The position numbers and the translations under genes are program-made. From an uncultured Acidimicrobiaceae bacterium (GTDB lineage: Bacteria > Actinomycetota > Acidimicrobiia > Spongiisociales > UBA5794), in assembly GCA_947258985.1 (NCBI GenBank), contig CAMYKI010000008.1, positions 18,275 through 82,274 on the forward strand: a stretch of DNA of 64,000 bases, written 5' to 3'. Below, piece after piece: positions 27,994 to 36,524 of the stretch. The notes below the pieces were generated by a model. The model was not told the origin of the DNA and did not search any database. It saw only the letters and a list, made by a program, of their open reading frames with translations. The first letter of the stretch is position 1, and each line of letters begins with the position of its first letter.

Positions 27994-28725
27994 TCAGGTC
28001 AGGTGCCCGCCTCCATCCACACGAACGATTTCACCCGTCACGAAGTCGTTTCGGATGAGATGCAACGCAGCATCCACCACGGGATCGGTGCCGCCGGCTC
28101 GCCGCAACGGAAGTTCCGCGGCGAGAGCCTCCACATAGGCCGCATCCTCGCCGGGTGGCGGCAGGATCACTCCGAGGGCGACGGCGTTGACCCGGATTCG
28201 GGGGGCAAGAGCCCGCGCCGCGGCCCTGGTGAAAGTGTCGATGCCGCCCTTGGCAATGACATACGAGAAGTGTTTCAGATAGGGCGACGTCGTCCGGACA
28301 TCAGTGATATTCACAACCGCACCTTCAGCCTCGGACCCGAGGGCGCCAGCAAAAGCCTGCGTGAGGAACACCGGAGAGGCCAACGTCAGACTATGCGACC
28401 GTTGCCAGCCCTCGAGGGTCAGGTCTTCGAACGTGTCCGTGGCGAAACCCGATGCCGAGTTGACCAGGATCGAGACATCGCCGAGCGCATCTGCCGCCAT
28501 CGCCAATAGTCCTGGAGCGGCGTCGGGGTTGCCCAGATCGACAGATCCAATGGCCCCGAATCCACCGACCTTCTCGATCTCTGCGAGAGTCTCTTCGGCA
28601 GGTCCGACCGAGCTGTTGTAGTGGATGAAGACGCGCGCTCCTGCGTTGGCAAGCCCTAGGGCGATTGCCTTGCCGACTCTCTTCGCTCCGCCCGTGACGA
28701 GGGCGACCCGGTCAGTGATGTCCAT
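27994..28725 (-). CDS. SDR-family oxidoreductase, pteridine-reductase-like
   Basis: 243 residues, NAD(P)-dependent short-chain dehydrogenase. The cofactor motif TGGAKRVGKAIA has the Arg typical of pteridine reductases (PTR1/FolM), VNSASGF replaces the usual NNAG, and the active site is SYVIAKGG (YxxxK). The C-terminus FVTGEIVRVDGGGHL is normal. It may reduce dihydropterins or dihydrofolate, or an unrelated carbonyl. It converges with the MBL gene. Confidence 0.8.
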   Translation of the reverse strand: MDITDRVALVTGGAKRVGKAIALGLANAGARVFIHYNSSVGPAEETLAEIEKVGGFGAIGSVDLGNPDAAPGLLAMAADALGDVSILVNSASGFATDTFEDLTLEGWQRSHSLTLASPVFLTQAFAGALGSEAEGAVVNITDVRTTSPYLKHFSYVIAKGGIDTFTRAAARALAPRIRVNAVALGVILPPPGEDAAYVEALAAELPLRRAGGTDPVVDAALHLIRNDFVTGEIVRVDGGGHLT

Positions 28726-28754
28726 CAGGGCAGGCTAATCCGGAGCGACATGAA

Positions 28755-29369
28755 ATGGCACAAGTCGGGAGAAGGACTATCTTTTCGCGGGTGAGCAAGC
28801 AAGACCCCAAACACGGCCGCTGGATTCTGCCCCTGGTAGTCCTGGCGCTCGTCGCATTCACATATACGTTTGTCAACAATCTCCCGGCTGCGGAGACCAA
28901 GGCAACGACGACCGTTGCGGCTGAATCCACGACCACCACCACGGAAGCTGCTGACGAGACGACGACCACCACCCTCCCCGAGGATGTAATTGCGTTTGTC
29001 GCCGAGGCGGATTCACTGGCGGCTACGGCAGTCGACATGCGTGCCCGCGCCGACACGATCAACGCCGAGTACCCCGACATCACCGGATACGGTGCTACCC
29101 GCGAGCTGCTGAGCGCCCTCAAGGCTGATGCCACCGCTCTAAGAGAGGAAGTGGAGGCCGTTGTCGTTCCACCGGCCGCCGTGGAGAAGTGGACCGACGT
29201 CACCACTGCTGCGGCGGCAATGGAGAAGTCCGCCGATGACATGCTCGACGGCCTCGTGAACACATCAGGATCGGATAGGCGGTTGGCCGCACTGGAGGAC
29301 TTCAACGTCGCGGCCGCCACTTTTGATCAGGCCCTCGATGCCGCCAAGGATGCCGCAACCGATCTGTAG
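28755..29369 (+). CDS. Membrane-anchored extracytoplasmic protein with Thr-rich linker
   Basis: 204 residues, or 192 if GTG 28791 (VSKQDPKHGRW) is the start, which gives the more usual short cytoplasmic tail. One transmembrane segment (WILPLVVLALVAFTYTF) is followed by a Thr/Glu linker (STTTTTEAADETTTTT). The rest is an Ala-rich helical domain of about 120 residues without known motifs (ATAVDMRARADTINAEYPDI, LREEVEAVVVPPAAVEKW). It is presumably an exported helical bundle; function unknown. A terminator follows. Confidence 0.6.
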   Translation: MAQVGRRTIFSRVSKQDPKHGRWILPLVVLALVAFTYTFVNNLPAAETKATTTVAAESTTTTTEAADETTTTTLPEDVIAFVAEADSLAATAVDMRARADTINAEYPDITGYGATRELLSALKADATALREEVEAVVVPPAAVEKWTDVTTAAAAMEKSADDMLDGLVNTSGSDRRLAALEDFNVAAATFDQALDAAKDAATDL

Positions 29370-29389
29370 ACAATCGACCAATGACGCAG

Positions 29390-29418
29390 AAAGACGGGGC
29401 CTCGAAAGCCCCGTCTTT
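29390..29418. terminator. Bidirectional rho-independent terminator
   Basis: AAAGACGGGGC, a 7-nt loop, and GCCCCGTCTTT: 11-bp perfect arms with A/T runs at both outer ends. It lies between the convergent membrane-anchored protein gene and glnII, so it serves both. Confidence 0.85.
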
Positions 29419-29461
29419 CATATCATGAGGAGGACAAGTCCTCTACGAGTCGCGGCTCTTC

Positions 29462-30463
29462 TCAGCCATCGATCTCCGAGCAGACGCTATCGGTGATCAG
29501 CGCCGTCACCACGTAAGGATCCATGTTGGCGTTGGGACGACGATCCTCGATGTAGCCCTTGCCATCCCGGGCGACCTGCCACGGAATCCTCACCGAGGCA
29601 CCACGATCGGAGACGCCGTAGTTGTACTCGGTCCAGGGTGCGGTCTCATGGAGGCCGGTGAGACGCTGTTCGATACCGGCGCCGTACTGCTTGATGTGCA
29701 CGTCGGCCTTCTTCCCGAGTGCTTCGCAGGCGGCGATGATCGGGTCGTAGCTCTCCCGCATCTCCTTCGTGGAGAAGTTAGTGTGGGCGCCGGCGCCGTT
29801 CCAGTCGCCCGATACGGGCTTCGGCATGAGGTGTGCAGAGATGTCGTATTCCTCCGCGATGCGGTACAGCAGCCAGCGGGCGAGCCAGATCTCGTCTGAC
29901 ACCAAAAGCGCGTCGCCGGGTCCGATCTGGAACTCCCACTGTCCGATCATCACTTCGGCGTTCGTTCCCGAGATGCTGAGTCCGGCGTCGATGCACGCTT
30001 CGGTATGGTGCTCGACGATGTCGCGACCCCAAATCTCATCGGCACCGACACCGCAGTAGTAGCCGCCCTGCGGGGCAGGAAAGCCGCCGGCGGGCCAGCC
30101 GTGGGGCCGACCATCCTTGAAGAAGGTGTACTCCTGCTCGATGCCGAACCACGGTTCATGAGAGGCGTACCTAGAGGAGACCTCAGCGCAGTTGGCGCGG
30201 GTGTTGGTGTCGTGGGGCGTCATGTCGGTGTTGAGCACTTCGCAGAGAACGAGCTTGTCGTCGCCACCACGGATCGGATCGGGAACGACGCGGACCGGGT
30301 TGAGGACGCAGTCGGAAGAGTCGCCGGGTGCCTGCTCGGTGCTGGAACCGTCAAAACCCCACTCCTGGGGTGCATCGGCGTCGGCGACGATCCTGGTCTT
30401 CGATCGCAGCTTGGCGGTTGGCTTCTGGCCATCGATCCAGATGTACTCAGCCCTATAAACCAT
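29462..30463 (-). CDS. glnII: Glutamine synthetase type II
   Basis: 333 residues from ATG 30463 (MVYRAEYIWIDG). It forms glutamine from glutamate, ammonia and ATP. The short length and motifs (EWGFDGSSTEQAPGDSSDCVL, PWFGIEQEYTFF, GWPAGGFPAPQGGYYCGVGA, SGTNAEVMIGQWEFQIGP, GDWNGAGAHTNFST, RGASVRIPWQV, RRPNANMDPYVV) are those of the eukaryotic-like octameric/decameric GSII. The adenylylation Tyr of GSI enzymes is absent. Divergent from a GSI gene, with a GlnR-type operator between them. Confidence 0.92.
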   Translation of the reverse strand: MVYRAEYIWIDGQKPTAKLRSKTRIVADADAPQEWGFDGSSTEQAPGDSSDCVLNPVRVVPDPIRGGDDKLVLCEVLNTDMTPHDTNTRANCAEVSSRYASHEPWFGIEQEYTFFKDGRPHGWPAGGFPAPQGGYYCGVGADEIWGRDIVEHHTEACIDAGLSISGTNAEVMIGQWEFQIGPGDALLVSDEIWLARWLLYRIAEEYDISAHLMPKPVSGDWNGAGAHTNFSTKEMRESYDPIIAACEALGKKADVHIKQYGAGIEQRLTGLHETAPWTEYNYGVSDRGASVRIPWQVARDGKGYIEDRRPNANMDPYVVTALITDSVCSEIDG

Positions 30464-30547
30464 CTTGTCGGCTCCTTGATATGACAACGCACCGGTACGA
30501 CCGGTGCAGCAACGCAATAGCGCTGCCCACAAGTATGTCAATCGAGG

Positions 30548-30585
30548 GTTTCGTTCCGGTAACAGGAATGTGAACGCTGTGTTTC
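30548..30585. promoter_or_regulatory. GlnR-type operator with four half-sites
   Basis: On the minus strand the site reads GAAAC-n6-TTCAC-n6-GTTAC-n6-GAAAC, every half-site spaced by exactly 11 bp. The known actinobacterial GlnR box is gTnAC-n6-GaAAC, which the GTTAC-n6-GAAAC part matches fully. It lies 85 bp upstream of glnII and about 62 bp upstream of glnA. A GlnR-like gene follows glnA. Confidence 0.75.
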
Positions 30586-30646
30586 GGGACCGATACGGGC
30601 TGTTCCTCAGGTTGCCGGTCGCTTACCATCACACCCTGGAGGTCAC

Positions 30647-31939
30647 ATGCAGCGGCAGCAGGAATACGTACTGAGAACCGTGGAGGAGCGCGGGTTGCGC
30701 TTCATCCGGCTCTGGTTCACCGACATTCTCGGTTTCCTGAAATCGTTTGCGATCACCCCGGCCGAACTCGAATCGGCATTGGTCAACGGTATGAGATTCG
30801 ACGGATCTGCCATCGACGGGTTCTCCCGCGACCAGGAATCGGACATGCTGGCTCAACCCGACCCGACCACATTTCAGATTATGCCGTTCAACTCGGGAGA
30901 CGCCTCTGTTGCCCGCATGTTCTGCGACATCGTCACCCCGGAGGGGGAGCCCTTTTCCGGCGACCCCCGCTGGGTGCTCCGCAAGAACCTGGAGCGCGCC
31001 CGCAACCTGGGCTACACCTTCTATGTGGGACCCGAGGTGGAATACTTCTACTTTGCCGACAGCAGCTCCGAGCCGCAGACCCTCGATCGGGGCGGCTACT
31101 TCGACCTCACCCCTCTCGACGTGGCTCAGGAGTATCGGCGCAGCACGATTGTGGCACTGGAGCATCTCGGCATTCCTGTTGAGTCCTCGCACCACGAGGT
31201 CTCCCCGAGCCAGCACGAGATCGACCTGCGACACACCGACGCGCTGACGATGGCGGACAACCTCATCACCACCCGCCTCGCCGTCAAGGAAGTGGCGATG
31301 GAGCGAGGCATCTACGCCACCTTCATGCCAAAGCCCCTCGAGGGCCACGACGGTTCGGGGCTACACCTCCATCTCTCGCTGTTCGATGGGGATCGGAACG
31401 TCTTCCACGACGAGGCGGAGGCCGACAACCTCTCGCACGTAGCTCGCGGATTTGTCGCCGGGCTCATCCGCCACGGTCGGGAGATAACGGCCGTGACCAA
31501 CCAGTGGGTCAACTCCTACAAACGTTTGGTCACAGGCTTCGATGCTCCGGTTCTATCCGCGTGGGACCGCACCAATCAGGCTGCCGTGGTGCGGATCCCC
31601 CGGGTTGCCGGGGACAGGCCGGGGTCGACACGGATCGAGTACCGGGCGCCCGACCCTGCCTGCAATCCATACCTGGCTCTCTCGGTGATTCTCGCTGCCG
31701 GTCTCAGCGGCATCGAGCAGGGCTACGAACTCGGCGACAGGGAATCCATCGGTTCGGCACAACGCCTCCCCACCACTCTTGCGGAAGCTCTCGATGCCAT
31801 GGAGAGCTCGGCTCTGCTCAAGGATACGCTGGGCGAGCACGTGTTCGAATGGTTCTTGCGGAACAAACGCCGCGAATGGCAACGCTATGAGCACCATGTA
31901 TCCCGATTCGAGCTCGAGCAGTATCTGCCGGTGCTGTGA
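30647..31939 (+). CDS. glnA: Glutamine synthetase type I
   Basis: 430 residues, ATG with GGAGGT upstream. GSI signatures: RFDGSAIDGFSRDQESDM, GPEVEYFYF, SSHHEVSPSQHEIDLR, FMPKPLEGHDGSGLHLHLSLF and IEYRAPDPACNPYLALSVIL. The length and lack of the 25-residue insert fit GSI-alpha. The adenylylation Tyr loop (NLYDLP type) was not found, so regulation is probably transcriptional or by feedback. It is translationally coupled to the GlnR-like gene (GTGATG overlap). Confidence 0.9.
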   Translation: MQRQQEYVLRTVEERGLRFIRLWFTDILGFLKSFAITPAELESALVNGMRFDGSAIDGFSRDQESDMLAQPDPTTFQIMPFNSGDASVARMFCDIVTPEGEPFSGDPRWVLRKNLERARNLGYTFYVGPEVEYFYFADSSSEPQTLDRGGYFDLTPLDVAQEYRRSTIVALEHLGIPVESSHHEVSPSQHEIDLRHTDALTMADNLITTRLAVKEVAMERGIYATFMPKPLEGHDGSGLHLHLSLFDGDRNVFHDEAEADNLSHVARGFVAGLIRHGREITAVTNQWVNSYKRLVTGFDAPVLSAWDRTNQAAVVRIPRVAGDRPGSTRIEYRAPDPACNPYLALSVILAAGLSGIEQGYELGDRESIGSAQRLPTTLAEALDAMESSALLKDTLGEHVFEWFLRNKRREWQRYEHHVSRFELEQYLPVL

Positions 31940-32589
31940 TGTTTGTCGCCGTCTATCCCGCCGACCCCACGCAGCCGCTCATCGCCGCGCTGCTGGCCGC
32001 CGGATACCAGCCCGTACCCATCGATGACGTGGACGCACTCGATCAGCGCGTTCCCGAAGGTGGATGGACCGCCGCCGTCGTCGAGGTAACCGCCGATCTG
32101 GGCAGGGCTTTGGCGGTAGCGGGGAAGATCACCGAGCAGTACAGCCTCCCCGCCTTGCTGCTAATCGACCGGACCATGACGGCGGACATCATCGGGGAGA
32201 TCGGGTTTGCCGACTTCGTACTTTCACCCGTTGATCGCACCGAACTCAGGGTGCGGCTCGGCAGGCTCCATTCGAGTTCACCGGTCCAGGCCGACGACGA
32301 CATCATCCACTTCCGGGATCTGCAGTTGAACACGGCCACGTATCAGGCACTTGTCGGCGGCGCGCCCCGTGATCTCACCTTCATGGAGTATGAACTGCTC
32401 CGCTTCCTGGTCGAGAACCCCGGACGGGTGTGGAGCCGCGACCAGATATTGTCGAAGGTGTGGGGCTACGACTACTTCGGAGGCTCCCGCACTGTCGACG
32501 TTCACGTCCGTAGATTGCGCGCCAAGCTCGGTGAGGAACGTTCGTCGTGGATCACCACTGTGCGGAGTGTCGGCTACCGCTTCGGGTGA
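31936..32589 (+). CDS. GlnR-like OmpR-family regulator
   Basis: 217 residues; the start is GTG 31936 or ATG 31939, both overlapping the glnA stop. The N-terminal receiver-like domain lacks the usual acidic pocket and phospho-acceptor context, as in GlnR. The winged-helix domain (LTFMEYELLRFLVENPGRVW, DQILSKVWGYDYFGGSRTVD, VHVRRLRAKLG) is very close to GlnR effector domains. With a GlnR-type operator 1.4 kb upstream between two glutamine synthetase genes, it is the likely nitrogen regulator. An ordinary OmpR-type regulator is the alternative. Confidence 0.75.
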   Translation: MMFVAVYPADPTQPLIAALLAAGYQPVPIDDVDALDQRVPEGGWTAAVVEVTADLGRALAVAGKITEQYSLPALLLIDRTMTADIIGEIGFADFVLSPVDRTELRVRLGRLHSSSPVQADDDIIHFRDLQLNTATYQALVGGAPRDLTFMEYELLRFLVENPGRVWSRDQILSKVWGYDYFGGSRTVDVHVRRLRAKLGEERSSWITTVRSVGYRFG

Positions 32590-32652
32590 TTGGTGCCGTC
32601 GCAGGCGCCACTCCTCCGGTATCGTCACTGAGACTCATGGTGGGAGACAGGC

Positions 32653-33261
32653 ATGCCATATCCGGTTGATGTAACAGTTGAGTACGGCGACGGGGAACGT
32701 AGTCGCGGGCTGGCAGTTGCCGGCATTCTCCTCCCGATCAAGCTGCTGATGACTCTGCCGCACATGATCGTGCTCGGGATCGTGTCCATCGGTGCGTTCT
32801 TCGCGGCGTGGTTTGGCTATTGGGCAATCGCCTTTACCGGCAACCTGCCACCGGGAATTGCCCGCTTTGTCCACAACACCATCGGGTGGAGCACCAGGAT
32901 CAGCGCCTGGATCGCCAGCATGCGTGATGAGTATCCGGCGTTTGCTCTCGAACAGCCGGATTATCCGGCAACGGTGGTCATCACAGAACCCACTCTCGAA
33001 CGCAGCCGCGGGCTGGCCGTAACCGGCATCTTGTGGGGCATCAAAGGCTTATTGCTGCTGCCCCACATCATCGTTATCCAGGTCCTCGGCATCGTTGCCG
33101 CAATCGCCGGCTGGATCGCCTTCTGGGCGATTGCCTTCACCGGTGTCTACCCGGACGGCATCTTCAACTTCGTGCTGGGAACGCTGCGCTGGTCGGTTCG
33201 AATAAACGCCTGGCAGTTCAGCCTCACCGACGAGTACCCGCCGTTTGCCCTAAACGACTAG
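32653..33261 (+). CDS. DUF4389 membrane protein, duplicated
   Basis: 202 residues formed by two similar halves of about 100. Each half has ERSRGLAV(A/T)GIL..IK, then two hydrophobic helices (LPHMIVLGIVSIGAFFAAWF and LPHIIVIQVLGIVAAIAGWI), then WAIAFTG and a C-terminal DEYP(A/P)FAL. It is an inner-membrane protein of unknown function. GGGAG lies upstream of the ATG. It is convergent with the ALDH gene. Confidence 0.75.
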   Translation: MPYPVDVTVEYGDGERSRGLAVAGILLPIKLLMTLPHMIVLGIVSIGAFFAAWFGYWAIAFTGNLPPGIARFVHNTIGWSTRISAWIASMRDEYPAFALEQPDYPATVVITEPTLERSRGLAVTGILWGIKGLLLLPHIIVIQVLGIVAAIAGWIAFWAIAFTGVYPDGIFNFVLGTLRWSVRINAWQFSLTDEYPPFALND

Positions 33262-33291
33262 AGAAAGGCCGTTCGCCCGGCAGGCTCGGCG

Positions 33292-33407
33292 CTAAGCCCC
33301 CGGGGGCAGCGGCTCGCCCGGCGCCACCTCCAGGCCGATGACTTCCCACGATGTCGCCGTAGTAGGTGATCGTCATCGACTCCTGGGGACACCCGAACGA
33401 GTACCAG
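33292..33407 (-). pseudogene. Possible frameshifted gene remnant
   Basis: On the minus strand, directly after the hairpin repeat, the sequence reads WYSFGCPQESMTITYYGDIVG. After a +1 shift it reads EVIGLEVAPGEPLPPGA and stops at 33292-33294. Both parts look protein-like and join smoothly, as if they were the end of a lost gene. No start or ribosome site is present. The parent family was not recognised. Confidence 0.3.
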
Positions 33408-33453
33408 TTCTTGCGTAGCTGGTGCCGGTATCCCGGCACCGCTAACGCCGGAA
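33408..33453. repeat. TTCTTGCGT hairpin repeat, copy 2
   Basis: Outer arm TTCTTGCGTAGC, inner perfect hairpin GGTGCCGG-tatc-CCGGCACC, degenerate outer right arm. It sits between convergent DUF4389 and ALDH genes, 10 bp before the ALDH stop. Confidence 0.75.
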
Positions 33454-33462
33454 CGGGGGATC

Positions 33463-34977
33463 TCAGCCGAATTCGATGCCCTGGGCCAGCGGCAGTTCGT
33501 CACTCCAGTTGATGGTTACGGTCTGGCGGCGCATGTACGCCTTCCAGGAGTCCGACCCGGACTCGCGGCCACCACCGGTTTCCTTCTCGCCGCCGAACGC
33601 CCCACCGATCTCGGCACCGGAGGTTCCGATGTTGACGTTGGCGATGCCGCAATCTGAGCCCTCATGCGACAGGAAACGCTCGGCAGACTTGACCGAGTCG
33701 GTGAAGATCGCCGACGACAGACCCTGGGTGACACCGTTGTTGATGGCGATCGCTTCACTCAGCTCATCGAATTCGATGATGTAGAGAATCGGAGCAAACG
33801 TCTCCACCCCGAGAATCGGCGCATCGGCAGGCATCTTGATGATGGTCGGCTCGACGAAGTGACCCCCGCGATCGAGCACGTTGCCTCCGCAAAGCAGCTC
33901 ACCGCCCTGTTCCTGGGCGATCTCAACTGCGGCCGCATATGTTTGAACGGCACTCTGGTTGATCAGCGGACCCATGAGGATCCCGTCTGCAAGCGGATCA
34001 CCAATCGGAACCTTGCCATACGCCTCGACAAGCTTGGCGGTGACCTCGGCGGAGATACCTTTCTGAATGATGACCCTCCGCAGCGAGGTGCACCGCTGCC
34101 CGGCGGTACCCACCGCAGCAAACAGAGACCCGCGAACGACGAGATCGACATCGGCATCGTCCATCACAATGATGGCGTTGTTGCCACCAAGCTCCAGCAG
34201 AGACCGGCCCAGCCTCTTGGCAACGGCGGTGCCGACCTTCTCGCCCATGTCGCAGGATCCGGTCGCGGAGATCAGAGGGACCCGTCGGTCGTTGATCATC
34301 GTGTCACCGACACTGCGCCCCGGACCAACTACCAGGTTGAAGACACCCTCGAACCCGGACCCGGCCATGACCTCCTGAGCGATCTTCGTCACCGCAACCG
34401 CCGTGAGCGGTGTCGAACTGGAAGGCTTCCAGATCATCGCATCGCCACACACACCGGCGATGCACGAGTTCCATGCCCACACTGCGGTCGGAAAGTTGAA
34501 CGAGGTGATGACACCGACCGGTCCCAGCGGATGCCATTGCTCATACATACGGTGACGAGGGCGCTCCGACCCCATCGTCAAGCCGTAGAGCTGGCGGGAA
34601 AGACCGACCGCAAAGTCGGCAATGTCGATCATTTCCTGAACCTCGCCGTCACCCTCGGGCTTGATTTTGCCCATCTCGTATGACACGAGGGAGCCGAGTG
34701 GATCCTTGTATTCGCGTAGCGCGTTGCCCAGTTTGCGGATGTACTCGCCGCGAGCAGGAGCGGGCAGCATCCGCCACTCCTTGAACACCTCGGCGGCGTT
34801 GGCAACAACCTTTTCGTAGTCCTCGACCGTGGCCTGTTTGACGGAGGCGATCGCCTCGCCGGTCGTCGGGTCGTAGCTGGTGAGGAGGTCGCCTCCGGTG
34901 TCGAGCCACCCGGCGGCGAACGCCCCGGGATTCACGTCCTCCAGCCCAAGCGCACGCAGAATCTGATCACGGTTCAC
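33463..34977 (-). CDS. Aldehyde dehydrogenase, ALDH7-like
   Basis: 504 residues from GTG 34977, with GAGGAGG 8 nt upstream. NAD-dependent oxidation of an aldehyde. Cofactor and catalytic features: FNFPTAVWAWN, ELGGNNAIIVMDDADVDLVV (general-base Glu), GTAGQRCTSLRRV (catalytic Cys), and FAPILYIIEFD. The GNNAIIV and GQRCTS(L)RR patterns are those of ALDH7 (antiquitin; aminoadipate semialdehyde dehydrogenase in lysine catabolism). The true substrate is not fixed. It is followed by a hairpin repeat. Confidence 0.85.
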   Translation of the reverse strand: MNRDQILRALGLEDVNPGAFAAGWLDTGGDLLTSYDPTTGEAIASVKQATVEDYEKVVANAAEVFKEWRMLPAPARGEYIRKLGNALREYKDPLGSLVSYEMGKIKPEGDGEVQEMIDIADFAVGLSRQLYGLTMGSERPRHRMYEQWHPLGPVGVITSFNFPTAVWAWNSCIAGVCGDAMIWKPSSSTPLTAVAVTKIAQEVMAGSGFEGVFNLVVGPGRSVGDTMINDRRVPLISATGSCDMGEKVGTAVAKRLGRSLLELGGNNAIIVMDDADVDLVVRGSLFAAVGTAGQRCTSLRRVIIQKGISAEVTAKLVEAYGKVPIGDPLADGILMGPLINQSAVQTYAAAVEIAQEQGGELLCGGNVLDRGGHFVEPTIIKMPADAPILGVETFAPILYIIEFDELSEAIAINNGVTQGLSSAIFTDSVKSAERFLSHEGSDCGIANVNIGTSGAEIGGAFGGEKETGGGRESGSDSWKAYMRRQTVTINWSDELPLAQGIEFG

Positions 34978-35126
34978 GGGTAAGACCTCCTCGAGCAACG
35001 ATGTACTCAAACGCTACTAGGCGTGGGAGGAACGAGATTCAGGAGAAGCCATCAACAGCTGCGCCCTTTCCCGCAGAATCACCCGTCTCAGGGCTCAATC
35101 CAATCGGAGGAACGAGGGGGTGCCGC

Positions 35127-35267
35127 CTACGAAATCCGGGACAGTCTCGGCGGCAGGACGTGCAGTTTCACCGCATCGATTTCGCCCGAGCCCACCTCAA
35201 TGTGACAGCGGGGGCATTCGGGTGTCGCTGCATCAACAAGGCGCCAGCAGTTCCCGCAGACAACCAT
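35127..35267 (-). CDS. Small zinc-ribbon protein
   Basis: 46 codons too short for routine gene calling: MVVCGNCWRLVDAATPEC continues with PRCHIEVGSGEIDAV, giving two CxxC pairs as in a minimal zinc ribbon. A G-run lies just before the ATG, which is 21 bp after the stop of the RidA gene, so the two are likely co-transcribed. Cys spacing and intact frame support a real gene; function unknown. Confidence 0.5.
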   Translation of the reverse strand: MVVCGNCWRLVDAATPECPRCHIEVGSGEIDAVKLHVLPPRLSRIS

Positions 35268-35287
35268 ATCCCCCAATCGGCCACCTG

Positions 35288-35668
35288 CTACCGCGCCGCG
35301 ATGACCTCGATCTCGATGGCGACACCGAGCGGAAGAGCGGCTACCTCGACGGTTGAGCGGGCCGGCTTGGCGGCGTCGACGTACTCACCGTATGCCGCGT
35401 TGACGACGGGGAAATCACCCATGTCGGTGAGGAAGATGGTGGTCTTGACGATGTCGTCGTAGTCAAGCCCGAGATCGCCCAGGATCGAGCCCAGGTTCTT
35501 CATTATCTGGTGGGTTTCCGCTTCAACACCGCCATCCACCAACTTGCCGGCGGCGGTATCCATGCCGAGTTGGCCGGAAACGAACACAAAGCCATTGGCC
35601 TCTGTGGCCACCGAATACGGGCCGACGGGGGCGGGAGCAGTGGGCACGTCGAGAATCTTCTTTGGCAC
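35288..35668 (-). CDS. RidA family protein
   Basis: 126 residues of the YjgF/YER057c/UK114 family, which deaminate reactive enamine/imine intermediates from PLP enzymes. Seen: APAPVGPYSVATEANGFVFVSGQLGMD, HQIMKNLGSILGDLGLDYDDIVKTTIFL and the C-terminal ARSTVEVAALPLGVAIEIE containing the conserved Arg of the family. Cytoplasmic trimer by family. It is the first gene of a unit with the small zinc ribbon. Confidence 0.88.
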   Translation of the reverse strand: MPKKILDVPTAPAPVGPYSVATEANGFVFVSGQLGMDTAAGKLVDGGVEAETHQIMKNLGSILGDLGLDYDDIVKTTIFLTDMGDFPVVNAAYGEYVDAAKPARSTVEVAALPLGVAIEIEVIAAR

Positions 35669-35708
35669 GGTTACCTCCGGTTGGTCATGGCCATCAGGCT
35701 AACGGCCG

Positions 35709-36488
35709 TCAATCCGCCGCCGGCATCAGCACCTCGTATCGCGACGGATCATTGCGATCGACACGCACCTGGACCGTATTCCCCCGCTCCATGAAGAGAA
35801 GGGTCGGGTCCTCGTCGACCCATTCGCCGCGGAACCGGTGCAGCACACCGTCTATCTCGGCGCGAGCTTTGACTCGATAGCGAACATCACCCGCCGCATC
35901 CATCTGCGACGGCTCGGTGCCCATGAACGTGGCTTCGATGATGTCCCCCGTCGACGCAGTCGAGAGCGGAGATGTTGGTGAGTAGGTCACATCGCCCGAG
36001 GGTCCCCAAGGTGGGACCTGCCCGGTGGTCACTGCGGTTGCGGCACCGTCCTGCAATCGTCTCCTTCGGACCGCGGCGTACAAGATGCCAAAGATCGCCA
36101 CGAGCGGGATCGCGAGGAGGATTGCCGGAAGACCAAGCAGCAGGAAGTAGTTGCGCACCCGGGCATCGGATGGGTTCTCCGGGTTGTAGAGGAGGGTCTT
36201 TCTATCGCCGATGTCGGGGACAACCAGCCCACCCAGGTTGACCAGCGACTCGTACCGATAGGCCCGTCCGTCTACATCGAACTCGTAGACGGGCCTGTAG
36301 AGAGTGTCCCCGTCGCTGTCGACCGTCGGGATGAGGTCGACGACCACCGCATCGGCGCTGTCGTGGGTGAGGACGCGCCCAATGTTCGAGAACAACCACC
36401 AGCCGACACCGAGGCTGATAGGTACCAGCACAACAACAACGATAAAGGTCAGGCAACCGCTACTGAGACAACTGCCGCGCCGAGCCAT
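35709..36488 (-). CDS. DUF3592 membrane protein
   Basis: 259 residues. An N-terminal membrane segment (CLTFIVVVVLVPISLGVGWWLF) is followed by the DUF3592 beta domain (YRPVYEFDVDGRAYRYES, GDRKTLLYNPENPSDARV). A second membrane segment (YFLLLGLPAILLAIPLVAIF) precedes a C-terminal cytoplasmic beta-rich region of about 100 residues. Function unknown; single-gene unit. Confidence 0.72.
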   Translation of the reverse strand: MARRGSCLSSGCLTFIVVVVLVPISLGVGWWLFSNIGRVLTHDSADAVVVDLIPTVDSDGDTLYRPVYEFDVDGRAYRYESLVNLGGLVVPDIGDRKTLLYNPENPSDARVRNYFLLLGLPAILLAIPLVAIFGILYAAVRRRRLQDGAATAVTTGQVPPWGPSGDVTYSPTSPLSTASTGDIIEATFMGTEPSQMDAAGDVRYRVKARAEIDGVLHRFRGEWVDEDPTLLFMERGNTVQVRVDRNDPSRYEVLMPAAD

Positions 36489-36524
36489 AGGCTCAGGCTA
36501 GCTGGGGGATTCCGGACCGGGAGT

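Noticed and set aside
33664-34683. 339-codon plus-strand open frame
   Set aside because: Antisense to the ALDH gene; no recognisable protein features.
35026-35116. Direct repeat GGAGGAACGAG at 35026 and 35106
   Set aside because: Only 11 bp, not repeated elsewhere, no structure; likely chance.
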